Assembly: GCA_011391695.1 (NCBI GenBank)
Contig: JAABQB010000005.1
Coordinates: 1 to 64,000, forward strand
Origin: Desulfobacteraceae bacterium
GTDB taxonomy: Bacteria > Desulfobacterota > Desulfobacteria > Desulfobacterales > RPRI01
DNA: 64,000 nucleotides
Direction of reading: 5' to 3'
This document shows, piece after piece, positions 49,139 to 57,327 of the stretch. Under the pieces are notes generated by a model. It had not been told where the DNA came from, did not search any database, and saw nothing but the letters and a program-made list of their open reading frames with translations. The position numbers and the translations under genes were made by a program. Position 1 is the first letter of the stretch; each line of letters starts with the position of its first letter.

Positions 49139-49212
49139 TCCAAACCTGATAAGTTTTTCATCTTTCCTCCTTAACGGTCTTCCGAAATATTCGGTTGGCC
49201 GTTATTTTTTTT
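49139..49212 (+). ncRNA. Candidate sigma-54-dependent small regulatory RNA
   Basis: The stretch lies between the predicted sigma-54 start (near 49139) and a strong intrinsic terminator ending at 49212, giving an RNA of about 74 nucleotides. A weak 5' hairpin (AAAC/GTTT) is followed by an unpaired CTTTCCTCCTTAA (49163-49174), which is complementary to Shine-Dalgarno sequences, then by the terminator hairpin. No plausible coding frame is visible on this strand. The model is a regulator of mRNA translation controlled by the adjacent two-component system, similar in layout to CbrB-CrcZ or LuxO-Qrr. A 17-codon frame with a strong ribosome binding site lies on the opposite strand (49108-49161) and is the main alternative. 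Confidence 0.6.
49173..49212 (+). terminator. Strong intrinsic terminator of the small RNA
   Basis: A 31-base hairpin (49173-49203) has an outer stem AACGGTC/GGCCGTT of 7 pairs (one G-T), a symmetric TT/TT internal loop, and an inner stem CCGAA/TTCGG with a 3-base loop. It is followed by A and eight T (49205-49212). The T-run is on the plus strand, so it terminates rightward transcription. Confidence 0.85.
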
Positions 49213-49222
49213 GTAGGACCTG

Positions 49223-49903
49223 TCACGAACGTTCTTTTGCAATTGGAAGGTAAAAAGAACCGGCAAAGTCAGACACTATCTTCTTATAAGCATCCCTGCT
49301 CATCTTCTCGTTTCCCATTTCAGCATAAATTCTTCCAAGATTGAACAAGGCTTCGTCTTTCAGGAAAGTATCAGGTTCTGATACAATCATTTCAAAATAC
49401 TTTACCGAAGATTTTAAATCATTTTTTCCTTCATAAGCATAACCGAGGTTGCTTAATATAATGTTTTTTACTGTCTGGTCATTACTAAAATATTCAAGCG
49501 CTTTAATGTAAAGTTCTATTGCACTGTCAGTGTCGCCGGCATTGATAGATATATTGGCTAATTCTATCCGTGCTATCTTTCCGCCTCGGTTGCCCGAATA
49601 TTTTTCAATTATTTTAACAAAATCATTTTTTGCTTCTTTAAAAGCATTTTCCGGGCCGTTTTTCTTAAGCGAAACTTCATAGTTTTTCATTGTCTTATCG
49701 AGCAGGGCAAAAGCCAGGCCTTCAGATCTGAATGCAAAATAGCTGATTCCGGAAAATACTATTCCTATTAAAAACAATAACCCGACCGCATATAAAAATT
49801 GTACCTTATATGTTGCCATAATTTTCAGCAGTTTTGCTGAAAAAGTTATAAATTCATCAGGTTCATTCAAAAGTTCTTTTCTTGTAACTTTCTTTTTTGC
49901 CAT
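49223..49903 (-). CDS. Membrane-anchored TPR protein
   Basis: A 226-residue protein with one membrane segment (about 35-57, VQFLYAVGLLFLIGIVFSGISYFAF) and a periplasmic region with TPR-like repeats. Examples are IARIELANISINAGDTDSAIELY and ALFNLGRIYAEMGNEKMSRDAY. The layout resembles YfgM/BamD-like scaffold proteins, but no exact family is claimed. Its ATG overlaps the stop of the kinase gene by 1 base (TAATG), so the two are coupled. It converges on the small-RNA unit. Confidence 0.8.
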   Translation of the reverse strand: MAKKKVTRKELLNEPDEFITFSAKLLKIMATYKVQFLYAVGLLFLIGIVFSGISYFAFRSEGLAFALLDKTMKNYEVSLKKNGPENAFKEAKNDFVKIIEKYSGNRGGKIARIELANISINAGDTDSAIELYIKALEYFSNDQTVKNIILSNLGYAYEGKNDLKSSVKYFEMIVSEPDTFLKDEALFNLGRIYAEMGNEKMSRDAYKKIVSDFAGSFYLPIAKERS

Positions 49904-50916
49904 TATGCCTCCGGGTCATGTTTAAGCAACTCTTTTATCCTTTGCCAGCCTTCCTCCGGAATGTTGGCGCCTACCACCTGGCAAACCTCATAACCACATG
50001 CAGAACCAAGCTCGCCGCATTTTTCAAGGGGATAACCATTTACAAACCCGAACAAAAATCCGGCCGCCCACAGATCTCCGGCACCTGTAGTATCAACAGC
50101 AACGCCATTCCCTTTAGGTTTAACTCTAACTCTTTTTCCTTTTCTGCAAATATAGCTTCCACGTTCTCCAAGCTTTAATACTGCTATTTCAGCCCTTTTT
50201 GAAAGAGCATCCAGAGCCTGCAATTCATCCGATTGACCTGTAAACGCAAAGGCTTCGTCTTCATTTGCAATCAGTATATCAACATAATCATCAATTATCT
50301 TTTCAAGAAAATCTTTTGATTCTTCAACGATTGTAAAACTGGATAGATCAAGAGAAATAAGAGCACCGGCAGCTTTTGCCGTATTCAAGGCTGTAAGTAT
50401 CAAATCTCTGTTGAATACAAGATAACCCTCGATATGTACAACTGCTGCACCTTTGAAACAATTATTTGTAATCTCTTCGGGTCTTGTTTCAGAGGATGCG
50501 CCAAGAAAGGTAAACATTGAACGCTGTGCGTCAGGAGTTATTATTGAGAGGACTCTTCCGGTGGGAGAAGAAGATGTAAATAGCAATGGTTCGACATTAT
50601 TTTTTCTTAAGTCATTTTCAAAAAATTTGCCTAATTCATCTTCCCCCAGTTTTCCGACAAAACGTGCAGCACCACCAAGTTTCCCTATTCCGACCATCGT
50701 GTTGCATGCAGAGCCACCTGGAATAATTCTGGTGTTTTTTGTTGCCTTGGACAAAGTGTTTTCAATAACATTGTCTGCGACAAGGGTCATGCCGCCTTTT
50801 CTGGCGCCTAATTGATTTAGGAATTCATCGTTTTCAAGAGCCAGTATATCAACTAAAGCTGAACCAATACCAACTATCAGTTTGTTTGCATAATTTTTAT
50901 TTAAACTACCGGCCAT
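49903..50916 (-). CDS. PfkB-family carbohydrate or nucleoside kinase
   Basis: About 337 residues. The PfkB family signatures are the N-terminal GIGSALVDILALEND, the GGSACNTMVGIGKLGG loop, and the C-terminal DTTGAGDLWAAGFLFGF with the catalytic aspartate. Members phosphorylate sugars or nucleosides; the closest pattern is to adenosine or sugar kinases of this group, but the substrate cannot be fixed. The start is ATG 50916 (MAGSLNKNYANK) with AGGAA upstream; the longer frame to 50976 is unlikely. Confidence 0.88.
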   Translation of the reverse strand: MAGSLNKNYANKLIVGIGSALVDILALENDEFLNQLGARKGGMTLVADNVIENTLSKATKNTRIIPGGSACNTMVGIGKLGGAARFVGKLGEDELGKFFENDLRKNNVEPLLFTSSSPTGRVLSIITPDAQRSMFTFLGASSETRPEEITNNCFKGAAVVHIEGYLVFNRDLILTALNTAKAAGALISLDLSSFTIVEESKDFLEKIIDDYVDILIANEDEAFAFTGQSDELQALDALSKRAEIAVLKLGERGSYICRKGKRVRVKPKGNGVAVDTTGAGDLWAAGFLFGFVNGYPLEKCGELGSACGYEVCQVVGANIPEEGWQRIKELLKHDPEA

Positions 50917-51002
50917 TCTATTTTTCCTGCAACATGCAACCAATATCCGGGCCAAATAAAAAAGAAACAGCCCCATATGATTTTTTTGAAGAAAGATCTG
51001 AT

Positions 51003-51605
51003 TTATTTCTCAAGAATAGACACTTCACAGAAGCCTTCAAGAGATTTTTTAAATTTCACGGCATCGTTTACCGATCCCACTATTGAACCATAGTGCATCG
51101 GTAAGGCTGTTTTAGGTTTGATTCGTTTTGCTGCCTCAACAGCTTCATCCGAAGTCATTACATAGGTTCCGGAAACAGGCAGAAGCGCTATATCAACAGG
51201 AAAAGAGCCCATTTCAGGTATTAAATCAGTATCCCCCGCATGGTATATTTTTTCGTTTTCTATTGTAATAACAAAACCCAGCCAGTTATTTGCTTTCGGA
51301 TGAAAGGTCTTATTGGTGTTATAAGCAGGGACAACTTCAATTTCTATTCCGGATAACGACAAATTATCACCTGGTTTAACTATTCTTACATCTCCGGAAA
51401 GGCTTTTAGCAGACTCTTTTTCTGTGAAAAAGATGGTCGATGGCGTCCTTATTTTATTAATATCCGGAACCGAACAGTGATCATAATGGGAATGAGTTAT
51501 AAGAATTATATCCGCTTTATCATAATCAACTATTTCATAAGGATCTATGCAAATAACCTTTTGGTTTATTTTTATTAAAAAACCTGAATGGCCCAGCCAT
51601 TTATT
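51003..51605 (-). CDS. Metallo-beta-lactamase-fold hydrolase, start codon unclear
   Basis: The reading frame is open from a TAA at 51606-51608 to the stop at 51003 and encodes about 200 residues. It starts WLGHSGFLIKINQKVICIDP, with the metal motif THSHYDH, later YHAGDTDL and LPMHYGS. This is a full MBL-fold domain of the UPF0173/RomA-like kind. No ATG, GTG or TTG exists between the upstream stop and the conserved WLGH. The first possible starts are a CTG (51596) or, internally, a TTG at 51362 which would remove the metal site. A single missing A in an A-rich stretch would restore a longer N-terminus, so a frameshift or sequencing error is possible. Confidence 0.75.
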   Translation of the reverse strand, partial: NKWLGHSGFLIKINQKVICIDPYEIVDYDKADIILITHSHYDHCSVPDINKIRTPSTIFFTEKESAKSLSGDVRIVKPGDNLSLSGIEIEVVPAYNTNKTFHPKANNWLGFVITIENEKIYHAGDTDLIPEMGSFPVDIALLPVSGTYVMTSDEAVEAAKRIKPKTALPMHYGSIVGSVNDAVKFKKSLEGFCEVSILEK

Positions 51606-51779
51606 TTATTAAGTATTTTCTGTTTAATCTTAATTACTCCACACTTTTAACTATAACCTGATGGCATCTCTGCGTTATGGCTAACCATATATTCACATCA
51701 AACAGCTTTTTTCCAGAGGCAGCTGAAAAAAAGCATCCAAACCTGCAGGAAGATTATATTTATAAAAAAAATCAGGCAG

Positions 51780-52253
51780 CTATTTCTGTCTGGGATGACA
51801 TTCCACGCAACCTGTTGGCCCCGGGTTTTGCAAATTTGCTTTTAATACTTTTTTTGAAGATTCAAGCTTGGCGTTTTTTTCTTTATTTGCCTTATGGCAC
51901 CCGATGCACTGATTATGATAAGCATTCTTGAAATATCTATATGCCGTATCCGGTGTTACCTTTTTTCCCTCTGCCCGTGGATTGCTTGAAAGATCATGGC
52001 AGTTTGATGTACCACAGGAAAGGTTTTCGGTGTTTCCTTCCCACTTATGATGACACTTGCGGCATTCATACATAAAGTGCTTGGAATGGTGAAAATTAAC
52101 CGGCGCATTCTTTTGTTCAGCCTGTCCAGGAGCTGAAAGCAATATCACTCCCATCGGAACGCACAATTTCTCGTCATTCCCGAAAGATGCCGAAATACCC
52201 GCAAAGCACAGTACAGCAATAAGGCTCAAACCCAAAAAAAACGTTTTTTTCAT
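51780..52253 (-). CDS. Class III (c3-like) multihaem cytochrome c
   Basis: A 157-residue exported protein. The signal peptide is residues 1-25 (KKTFFLGLSLIAVLCFAGISA). Four haem motifs follow: CRKCH, CGTSNCH (the CX4CH form), CIGCH and CVECH, with a paired HHSKH ahead. This is the tetrahaem cytochrome c3 layout, a periplasmic electron carrier between hydrogenases or formate dehydrogenases and membrane complexes in sulfate reducers. It is a single gene, 174 bases from the hydrolase frame. Confidence 0.92.
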   Translation of the reverse strand: MKKTFFLGLSLIAVLCFAGISASFGNDEKLCVPMGVILLSAPGQAEQKNAPVNFHHSKHFMYECRKCHHKWEGNTENLSCGTSNCHDLSSNPRAEGKKVTPDTAYRYFKNAYHNQCIGCHKANKEKNAKLESSKKVLKANLQNPGPTGCVECHPRQK

Positions 52254-52321
52254 TCAATCACCTTCGATGCGTTGTAAAATAGTATATGTATTCAACTTTG
52301 CCAGCACAATCTTTTTTACCC

Positions 52322-52612
52322 CTATAACACAGTAATAAAATTATTATACGTTCCAAAACGGTTTTTGCATAGCTGGTTGTTCTTAGGATCATTTTGCCAT
52401 TGTCCGTCAACCAAAAATCTGTATTCGTATCTTCCGATATTAAGAAAAATCATTTTTTTCCAAAGTTCCTTGTCGTCTTTTTTCATGGGATGCGTTTTTT
52501 CGTTCCAGTTATTAAAATCACCCATTAAAGCAACATTACTGGCTCCTGTGACTTCAAGACTGAAAGCAACCCTTCTTTTGCCGGTCTTTCCTTTATTTTT
52601 TTCCTTTCCCAT
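52322..52612 (-). CDS. Stand-alone CBM48 / AMPK-type glycogen-binding protein
   Basis: A 96-residue protein that consists of little more than one CBM48 domain: VTGASNVALMGDFNNWNEKTHPM, then YEYRFLVDGQWQNDP. It should bind alpha-glucan. There is no catalytic domain. It fits with the glycogen cluster at 7-17 kb. A basic N-terminus (KEKNKGKTGKRR) precedes the domain. It may target a partner to glycogen; the partner is not known. It is a single gene. Confidence 0.88.
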   Translation of the reverse strand: MGKEKNKGKTGKRRVAFSLEVTGASNVALMGDFNNWNEKTHPMKKDDKELWKKMIFLNIGRYEYRFLVDGQWQNDPKNNQLCKNRFGTYNNFITVL

Positions 52613-52956
52613 ATATACCTCCCTTTATTGCTCCGGGTTTTGCGCCGTTGAAAAAATTATATTTAGCAGAAGATAATAATTTATTAAGACGCCGGTGTTC
52701 ACAATAAAATTTTTAGAGCGGCAGGATGGAATACATTTTCCTTTGATATCAATAAATAGGTAATGATATTTAATGCTTATTAATTTTATTGTCAAGGTAT
52801 TTATTCTTGATGTTAATATTGTATTATAATCAAGGTAAGGTCACATGAAAAAATAATTTGAATAATTAATCATTTCACTTGAAAATTTCGTAATAAAAGC
52901 TATTTTGACTATATTGAATTTTATATTATATGTTTTTCCGGAACTGATACATAAAG
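52613..52956. other. Intergenic region between divergent genes
   Basis: 344 very AT-rich bases between the CBM48 gene and the divergent cdaA-type gene. The only supported site is a promoter-like pair at 52905-52932. I see no other structure or gene. Confidence 0.5.
52905..52932 (+). promoter_or_regulatory. Sigma-70-type promoter for the CdaA-YbbR gene
   Basis: TTGACT (52905-52910), a 16-base spacer and TATATG (52927-52932), 24 bases before the ATG at 52957. The -10 is weak but the spacing is good. Confidence 0.4.
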
Positions 52957-54384
52957 ATGAAAGATTTTCTATCTTTTTTTTCAAGCATCAGATGGCAGGA
53001 TGTAGTTGATATTATAATAAACAGCTATATCGTGTTCAGATCATATATTCTCTTCCGTGGAACCAACGCTTTCCGTGTTCTGATTGGAATTGCTCTTCTT
53101 TGGTTCTTCCAGAAAATAGCCTTATCTATGGGGCTGATAATAACAAGTTGGGCTATTCAGGGCATAACAGCTGTTGCTGCGCTGATCATAGTCGTAGTTT
53201 TTAGAAATGAAATACGCAGCGTTTTACAGGCCAAAAACCTGAAAACAATTATATGGGGCGTTTCACAAAAAACAATCACAACGCCAGTTGAAATAATTAC
53301 GGATAGTGTTTTTGAACTATCCAGGAAACATACCGGAGCGCTTCTTGTCTTCCCGGCAAATGAAGATATAGATGAATTCGTTCAGGGCGGTATCCCCTGG
53401 CGAGGAGTAGTCTCCAAAGAAATGATATTGAGCATTTTCTGGCATGATAACCCTGTGCATGATGGCGCAGCTATAATACGCAGGGACAGGATTACGGATG
53501 TTGCATGTATTCTTCCTCTTTCACACAGTAATGATCTACCATCTTATTATGGAACCCGACACAGAGCCGCTCTCGGACTGGCTGAAGTGTCTGATGCCAT
53601 GGTGGTCGTTGTCTCCGAAGAACGTGGCACCATTACTGTTGCTAAAGACTCCCAGACATATTCCATAACCCGGAAAGAGGAATTAAAACAGCATTTGCAG
53701 GAACACATGGGAGATATGCCAAAAAGTATAGATCAGCGAAAAGAAAAAATCAAAATATCTGTTGCTGCCCTTGTCTCTTTCCTGTTCATAGTCGGGGTCT
53801 GGTTCAGTTTTTCAAGAGGCATGGAAACTTTGATGAACATTGAAATTCCTGTTGAATATGTGAATCGTAATACGGAAATGGAAATTATAGATACCTCGGT
53901 AAATTCTGTAACTCTTAATCTTAGCGGATCGGGCTCGCTTATTAAATCTATCCGCCCTGAACAAGTAAAAGTCAAAATAGACCTTGGAAAAGTGACAGGT
54001 GGGAAGAACTCTTTTCTGATAACAGACGAAAACGTTTCTCTCCCGCCCGGGATAGCGCTAAAAAACGTGAGTCCACCAATAGTTGAAGTAACTCTCGGAA
54101 TACCTGTTGTCAGGGAATTGCCGGTACAGGTCGACTGGGCCGGTAAACTCCCAAAAAACCTTGCGCTTGAAAATGTAAAAATTGAACCAGGAAAAGTCAG
54201 GGTAATAGGCGGAAAGCGAATTTTAGATAAAATTTCAAGTATTTATACTGATAAAATTTATCTTGATAATATATATTATTCCGGAGCCAAAACTGTCAGG
54301 CTATCGCTCAGTCCTCCTTCCCTGAGAATCGCACCGGAATCGAGCGACACGGTCACAGTTGAATATGTTGTGAAAAAAAAGTAA
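52957..54384 (+). CDS. CdaA-type diadenylate cyclase fused to YbbR (CdaR) domains
   Basis: A 475-residue fusion. Residues 1-90 have the three membrane helices of CdaA. The DAC domain (about 95-240) carries the catalytic DGA (169-171) and RHR (201-203), needed to make c-di-AMP from two ATP. A further membrane segment (about 267-287) leads to a periplasmic part with YbbR repeats (about 290-475), the CdaR regulator. In Firmicutes CdaA and CdaR are separate neighbouring genes; here they are one polypeptide. glmM, the usual third gene, does not follow. Confidence 0.92.
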   Translation: MKDFLSFFSSIRWQDVVDIIINSYIVFRSYILFRGTNAFRVLIGIALLWFFQKIALSMGLIITSWAIQGITAVAALIIVVVFRNEIRSVLQAKNLKTIIWGVSQKTITTPVEIITDSVFELSRKHTGALLVFPANEDIDEFVQGGIPWRGVVSKEMILSIFWHDNPVHDGAAIIRRDRITDVACILPLSHSNDLPSYYGTRHRAALGLAEVSDAMVVVVSEERGTITVAKDSQTYSITRKEELKQHLQEHMGDMPKSIDQRKEKIKISVAALVSFLFIVGVWFSFSRGMETLMNIEIPVEYVNRNTEMEIIDTSVNSVTLNLSGSGSLIKSIRPEQVKVKIDLGKVTGGKNSFLITDENVSLPPGIALKNVSPPIVEVTLGIPVVRELPVQVDWAGKLPKNLALENVKIEPGKVRVIGGKRILDKISSIYTDKIYLDNIYYSGAKTVRLSLSPPSLRIAPESSDTVTVEYVVKKK

Positions 54385-54443
54385 GATAAATTCCGCGTCA
54401 GGAATAATCGACTCCAACGAACTTATCAATTTTGATGAGCTTG

Positions 54444-55835
54444 TCAGAAATTTATATCCCCTTCTATAACCGAGCCCTTTTTTATAACAGCTCTTGACCT
54501 TCCCCTGTTCGTTATTACAGCATTACCTGTTATTTTGATATTTTTTTCAAAATATACATCTCCGATTACAGTCAAGGATTCACATTCGATCAGTGAAACA
54601 GCGCCTTCATTGAATCTGGCATTAAACTGATCTATTTTGCCAAAATAATCAGGATCAAGATTGATACGCAGTGTTTTATACTTTCTCTCCGGATTAATTA
54701 TCAGGTTCTCTTTTTCAGTTACAAGATAGCAATCGGAACGGAGTGCAAGCAGATCATTGCATTTCTTCACTGGAAAAAATCTTGACCGGGGAACTCTGAC
54801 AGCAGTTGCTCCATCAAAAAGGGAAATCGCGGCTCCCATTGCAGTTTCAATATGATATATCCGCGGGCTATTGTCGTCTCTTGGATCCAAAGTCTTCGGA
54901 TTAAGAATCAACGGAAGATGAACGGTTCCTTCTTTTTCTATAAGATCTTTTAAATAACAAAGATTTATCCAGATGTTGTTGGTATTAAAAAACCTGTAGC
55001 AACTCGTATCTTTGAAGGCATCCAGTTCGTTAACGGGGCACTGGGCAGCCTCGCGCAAAATAAGCCGTCCGTTTTTATGCCTTGCCAGGTGTCCTCCCTT
55101 TAAATCAGACGGGGTTCTTTCGGCAACTTCCATTAAAAAAGGAAATCCTATCTCGGCAAAATAGCCCAGAATAGACTCATCCAGAGTGGCTCCCAGATTA
55201 TCCGCATTGGATATGAAAGCATAGGTTATTCCTTCCGCAAGGAGCGTATCAAGTATTCCAGATGTATGAAGCGCTGTAAATATTTCTCCATGTCCCGGCG
55301 GATTCCATTCCAGTTCACTGTTTTCAGGCCATACTGCAGGGCCAAATCCCTCCCGCAGAATTTTGGGATATTTATGCTGAAGAAATAATACAGGCAATAC
55401 AGGCAATTTCATTTTCCGGAGAGCTTCGGCAGTATCTTCATGAGTCTTAAAGCTGTTCATCAAAGCAAGCCTGACATTGCTTCTTTCAGCCTGCTTTACA
55501 ATTATTTCAAGGAACGATTTCCCGTTTCTGACTTCAATAAGCGATTTGGCCTTTCTTAATCCCATGCTTGTGCCAAGGCCGCCATTTAATACTATCCTGA
55601 TGGAGTTTTTTATTACCTTTTTCCCAGCATCATAATACTCAAGCAGGTCGTTAATATCATCTATTTCATCTGCCCTGAGGCATTCTATCTCGTTGTCGCA
55701 TATAATGCCCGTTTCACCGCTGATAACCCTATTGTAATAATATATGAAACTATCAATAACAACCGCGGGCAGATTCTCACGTTCCATCTTGGCGATAATA
55801 GCCGGAACATGTTTTGCGGCATCAGGGTTCCTCAA
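54444..55835 (-). CDS. UTP-glucose-1-phosphate uridylyltransferase, UDPGP family
   Basis: A 463-residue enzyme of the eukaryote-type UDPGP family, not the short bacterial GalU. The nucleotide-binding loop is VLNGGLGTSMGLRKAKSLIEV, and NADNLGATLD and HGEIFTALHTSG are typical. It makes UDP-glucose from UTP and glucose 1-phosphate. The C-terminal beta-helix region is normal for the family. With the glycogen synthase at 14 kb, it could supply the sugar nucleotide for storage; no ADP-glucose enzyme is in the window. It lies 33 bases after the ilvE stop, in the same direction. Confidence 0.9.
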   Translation of the reverse strand: MRNPDAAKHVPAIIAKMERENLPAVVIDSFIYYYNRVISGETGIICDNEIECLRADEIDDINDLLEYYDAGKKVIKNSIRIVLNGGLGTSMGLRKAKSLIEVRNGKSFLEIIVKQAERSNVRLALMNSFKTHEDTAEALRKMKLPVLPVLFLQHKYPKILREGFGPAVWPENSELEWNPPGHGEIFTALHTSGILDTLLAEGITYAFISNADNLGATLDESILGYFAEIGFPFLMEVAERTPSDLKGGHLARHKNGRLILREAAQCPVNELDAFKDTSCYRFFNTNNIWINLCYLKDLIEKEGTVHLPLILNPKTLDPRDDNSPRIYHIETAMGAAISLFDGATAVRVPRSRFFPVKKCNDLLALRSDCYLVTEKENLIINPERKYKTLRINLDPDYFGKIDQFNARFNEGAVSLIECESLTVIGDVYFEKNIKITGNAVITNRGRSRAVIKKGSVIEGDINF

Positions 55836-55867
55836 AATTTTTCTCCTAAATTACAAGCAAATGGAAT

Positions 55868-56935
55868 CTATATATTGACCACCTCGATCCACCTCATAGT
55901 ATCTTTTTCCCGTCCATATTGAATATCTGTTAAAGCTTTAAAAAATTTGCCGGCCATCGGACCCACTTTTCCTCCCGAAATATGAATAACCTTATCAACG
56001 TATTTGAGTTCTCCGACAGGTGAAATTACTGCTGCTGTTCCAGAACCAAAAACCTCTTTAAGCCTTCCGGATTTATGTGCGTCCATGACTTCGTCAATGC
56101 TGATTCTGCGTTCCGACATTTTATACTTCCACTCTTTAGCAAGAGCTATTACAGAATCCCTTGTGATACCGTGAAGAATGCTTCCATTTAAAACAGGAGT
56201 GATAATTTCGTCGTCAATTACAAAAAAAATATTCATGGCCCCGACTTCTTCGATATACTTTTGCTCAATTCCATCAAGCCAAAGAACCTGGGTATAGCCA
56301 AGTTTATGAGCGTTAGTGCCAGCATAAAGGCTTGCAGCATAATTTCCGGGAGTTTTGGCTTCACCCACACCGCCACGGACAGCCCGGACATGATCTTTTG
56401 TTACCAGAATTTTAACAGGATTAAAACCTGCCGCATAATAAGCTCCGACAGGCGAAAGAATGACATAATAAAGGTATGTATTTGATGCGCGTACCCCCAG
56501 GAAAGGATCCATCGAAATAATTGTTGGTCTTATATACAAAGAAGTGCCTGTTGCGTCAGGAATCCAGTTTTTTTCAACAGCTATCAATTTCTTAAGGGCA
56601 TCCAAAAGAAATTTTTCATCCAATTCCGGTATGCAAAGAAGCTTGCAGGATTTGTTAAGCCGCTTGAAGTTGTCTTTTGGCCGAAAAAGCTGAATGGCGC
56701 CCTTTTGAGTCTTGTAAGCCTTCAGTCCTTCAAAGACTGCCTGACCATAATGAAGAACCATGGTTGCCGGGTCCATAATAATTGGGGCATAGGGTTCTAT
56801 CCTGGGATTGTGCCATCCCTTTTCAGGGCTATAATCCATGTTAAACATATGGTCAGTAAATAATGTTCCAAAGCCGAGGGATGAGCTGTCCGGAAGCGGC
56901 TTTAGTCTGTCTGCTTTTTTAATTGAGATCTTCAT
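55868..56935 (-). CDS. ilvE: Branched-chain amino acid aminotransferase
   Basis: A 355-residue fold-type IV PLP enzyme. Conserved pieces are FGTLFTDHMFNMDYSPEKGWHNPRI, VFEGLKAYK, and EAKTPGNYAASLYAG with the PLP lysine. Near the C-terminus FGSGTAAVISPVG is typical of the longer BCAT form. It transfers the amino group between glutamate and branched-chain 2-oxo acids. I chose ATG 56935 because AAGGAGG lies 5 bases before it; the longer frame to 57010 has no such site. Confidence 0.95.
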   Translation of the reverse strand: MKISIKKADRLKPLPDSSSLGFGTLFTDHMFNMDYSPEKGWHNPRIEPYAPIIMDPATMVLHYGQAVFEGLKAYKTQKGAIQLFRPKDNFKRLNKSCKLLCIPELDEKFLLDALKKLIAVEKNWIPDATGTSLYIRPTIISMDPFLGVRASNTYLYYVILSPVGAYYAAGFNPVKILVTKDHVRAVRGGVGEAKTPGNYAASLYAGTNAHKLGYTQVLWLDGIEQKYIEEVGAMNIFFVIDDEIITPVLNGSILHGITRDSVIALAKEWKYKMSERRISIDEVMDAHKSGRLKEVFGSGTAAVISPVGELKYVDKVIHISGGKVGPMAGKFFKALTDIQYGREKDTMRWIEVVNI

Positions 56936-57079
56936 TTCAACCTCCTTGACCCTGTCATTTATAGATACAAATCTTAAATTTATATTATAATTTTTACTAT
57001 CCTTTTTCAACTATATATAATTTATGAATATTTCATTATATTGATACATCATGATTATGATTCTAAATCAAGATTAATT

Positions 57080-57223
57080 TTGATGGACTCGTAAGTCCAT
57101 CAACAGGCCGAGAGCGGATAAGTCTCGGCCTGGGGTTAGGGTGGAACCGCTTGAATTTACTTCAAGCGGCGGGAGAGGGGAAGCCCTTTCCCGCCAAGTA
57201 AAAAGTCGTTTTTTGACTTTTAC
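57080..57223. repeat. Array of five consecutive hairpins
   Basis: Five stem-loops lie end to end between divergent genes: TTGATGGACT/AGTCCATCAA (57080-57103, 10 bp), AGGCCGAGA/TCTCGGCCT (57105-57131, 9 bp), CCGCTTGAA/TTCAAGCGG (57147-57169, 9 bp), GGCGGGA/TCCCGCC (57168-57195), and AAAAGTC/GACTTTT (57201-57221). The parts between include GGGGTTAGGGTG, which recurs in other repeats here. The first and last hairpins look like halves of one palindromic element split by the middle ones. Confidence 0.65.
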
Positions 57224-57327
57224 GAAGGTATTAATTTTGGTGATATTATAAAAATCAAACTGCAAAACAAGACCTTGACAGGCCATTTGGATAAGGATAG
57301 TTAAGAAAACCTTTATTGTGCACGAAC

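Larger units (their letters stand above)
48825..49222. other. Intergenic region holding the sigma-54 unit
   Basis: 398 AT-rich bases between the response regulator and the convergent TPR gene. There is no supported protein gene on the plus strand. From left to right it holds GTTCAAA half-sites (48891, 48910), a perfect palindrome (48969-48984), an IHF-like site (49065-49078), a sigma-54 promoter (49112-49128), a candidate small RNA (49139-49212) and its terminator. Confidence 0.7.

Noticed and set aside
52013-52033. CX4CH in the cytochrome as an odd haem motif
   Set aside because: CX4CH is normal in class III cytochromes c.
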